6,008 nt of DNA, from NCBI GenBank assembly GCA_947629875.1, contig CANRFK010000085.1, positions 1-6,008 on the forward strand, written 5' to 3'. The notes below the pieces were generated by a model. The model had not been told where the DNA came from, made no database searches, and was given only the letters and a program-made list of their open reading frames with translations. The stretch is from an uncultured Clostridia bacterium. GTDB lineage: Bacteria > Bacillota > Clostridia > Christensenellales > Borkfalkiaceae. The stretch's first letter is position 1. Every line of letters begins with the position of its first letter. The translations under genes and the position numbers were made by a program. Positions 5,601 through 6,008 of the stretch are shown one piece after another.

Positions 5601-5611
5601 TCTTACAGAAT
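5594..5611. promoter_or_regulatory. Possible PerR-type operator overlapping the -10
   Basis: Bases 5594-5608 match the known PerR box TTATAATnATTATAA at 10 of 14 informative positions, though six of those come from the TATAAT -10 itself. An overlapping perfect inverted repeat, ATTCT-TAC-AGAAT (5599-5611), covers the expected start of transcription. PerR commonly represses rubrerythrins in clostridia. The match is weak, so this is a suggestion, not a call. Confidence 0.25.
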
Positions 5612-5637
5612 AAAAATTCCAAAAAGGAGATAAAACC

Positions 5638-6008
5638 ATGAAAAGATGTGCAATTTGCGGCGAGATCGTCGCGGACGACGTGACGGAGTGCCCCGTCTGC
5701 CATGCCAAGAAGTTTGTTCCCGTCGAGGAGGCGAAGTTCGCCTGCGAACACCATGTCGGCGACGGCAGGGTGGAGGATAAGGAAGTGATGGACGGCCTTC
5801 ACGCCAACTTCCAAGGGGAGTGCACCGAGGTTGGCATGTATCTTGCCATGTCCCGCGTTGCGGAAAGGGAGGGCTATCCCGAGATCGCCGAAGCCTACAA
5901 GCGCTACGCCTTTGAGGAGGCCGAACACGCGGCGAAGTTTGCGGAACTTCTCGGCGAGGTCGTCACCGACAGCACCAAGAAAAATCTGGAACTGCGCGCG
6001 GCGGCGGA
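5638..6008 (+). CDS. Rubrerythrin / NADH peroxidase-like protein, N-terminal part
   Basis: Rubrerythrins reduce hydrogen peroxide at a non-heme diiron site using electrons passed through a rubredoxin-like domain, and protect anaerobes against oxygen stress in the cytoplasm. 123 residues are visible; the gene runs off the window. A small metal-binding domain comes first, with Cys4-x2-Cys7 and Cys18-x2-Cys21: the domain order of 'reverse' rubrerythrins. The four-helix ferritin-like domain begins around 45. Helix 1 has NFQGECTEVGMYLAM with Glu61 and Glu64 as ligand candidates; helix 2 has FEEAEHAAKFAELLGEVV with the Glu94-x2-His97 ligand motif. The rest of the domain lies beyond the edge. ATG 5638 has AAGGAG (5624-5629) 8 nt upstream. 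The cysteine domain has only 10 residues between its CxxC pairs and lacks the usual CGY aromatic, so it may be nearer a zinc ribbon than a true rubredoxin. Confidence 0.93.
   Translation, partial: MKRCAICGEIVADDVTECPVCHAKKFVPVEEAKFACEHHVGDGRVEDKEVMDGLHANFQGECTEVGMYLAMSRVAEREGYPEIAEAYKRYAFEEAEHAAKFAELLGEVVTDSTKKNLELRAAA

Noticed and set aside
5491..5928. 145-codon minus-strand frame crossing the rubrerythrin start
   Set aside because: It is antisense to the rubrerythrin coding region and reads through its promoter and the repeat; no ribosome site or family motif is visible.

Overview
The window looks like chromosomal core-genome DNA from an anaerobic, fairly GC-rich member of the Bacillota, probably Clostridia. 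The grounds are strong AGGAGG-type ribosome binding sites on most genes, consensus sigma-A promoters, T-rich intergenic spacers, and an N-terminal-CxxC ('reverse' type) rubrerythrin of the kind common in clostridia. This assignment is inference; no rRNA or species marker is present. No mobile element, CRISPR array, tRNA or rRNA gene is visible.

Layout: (1) Positions 1-801 (+) hold the C-terminal sugar-isomerase half of glmS. (2) Positions 803-895 (-) hold a 30-residue one-helix membrane protein with an ideal ribosome binding site, convergent with glmS. (3) Positions 996-1703 (+) hold a small membrane phosphoglycosyl transferase with a repeated acidic tail. (4) A perfect 16-bp hairpin at 1714-1748 separates it from convergent ychF (1767-2867, -). 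(5) A compact divergent promoter region (2868-2981) drives ychF leftward and argS rightward. (6) argS (2982-4673, +) overlaps by one base a Gph/PGP-like HAD phosphatase (4673-5320, +), and a terminator hairpin that includes the phosphatase stop codon closes this operon. (7) A pyrimidine-rich spacer of about 250 bp (5333-5571) carries two near-identical ~33-bp direct repeats and a degenerate third copy. (8) A strong promoter with an extended -10 and a weak PerR-box-like match precedes a rubrerythrin gene (5638 to the window end, truncated).

Functionally this is mostly housekeeping: GlmS feeds amino-sugar supply for cell wall and surface glycans, the phosphoglycosyl transferase starts a lipid-linked glycan, YchF is a translation-associated P-loop ATPase/GTPase, ArgS charges tRNA-Arg, the HAD protein is a small phosphatase and rubrerythrin detoxifies peroxide. 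I do not see a new multi-gene system. The less ordinary items are the small membrane ORF next to glmS, the repeat-bearing spacer before the rubrerythrin, the atypical rubredoxin-like domain of that protein, and the duplicated tail of the sugar transferase.
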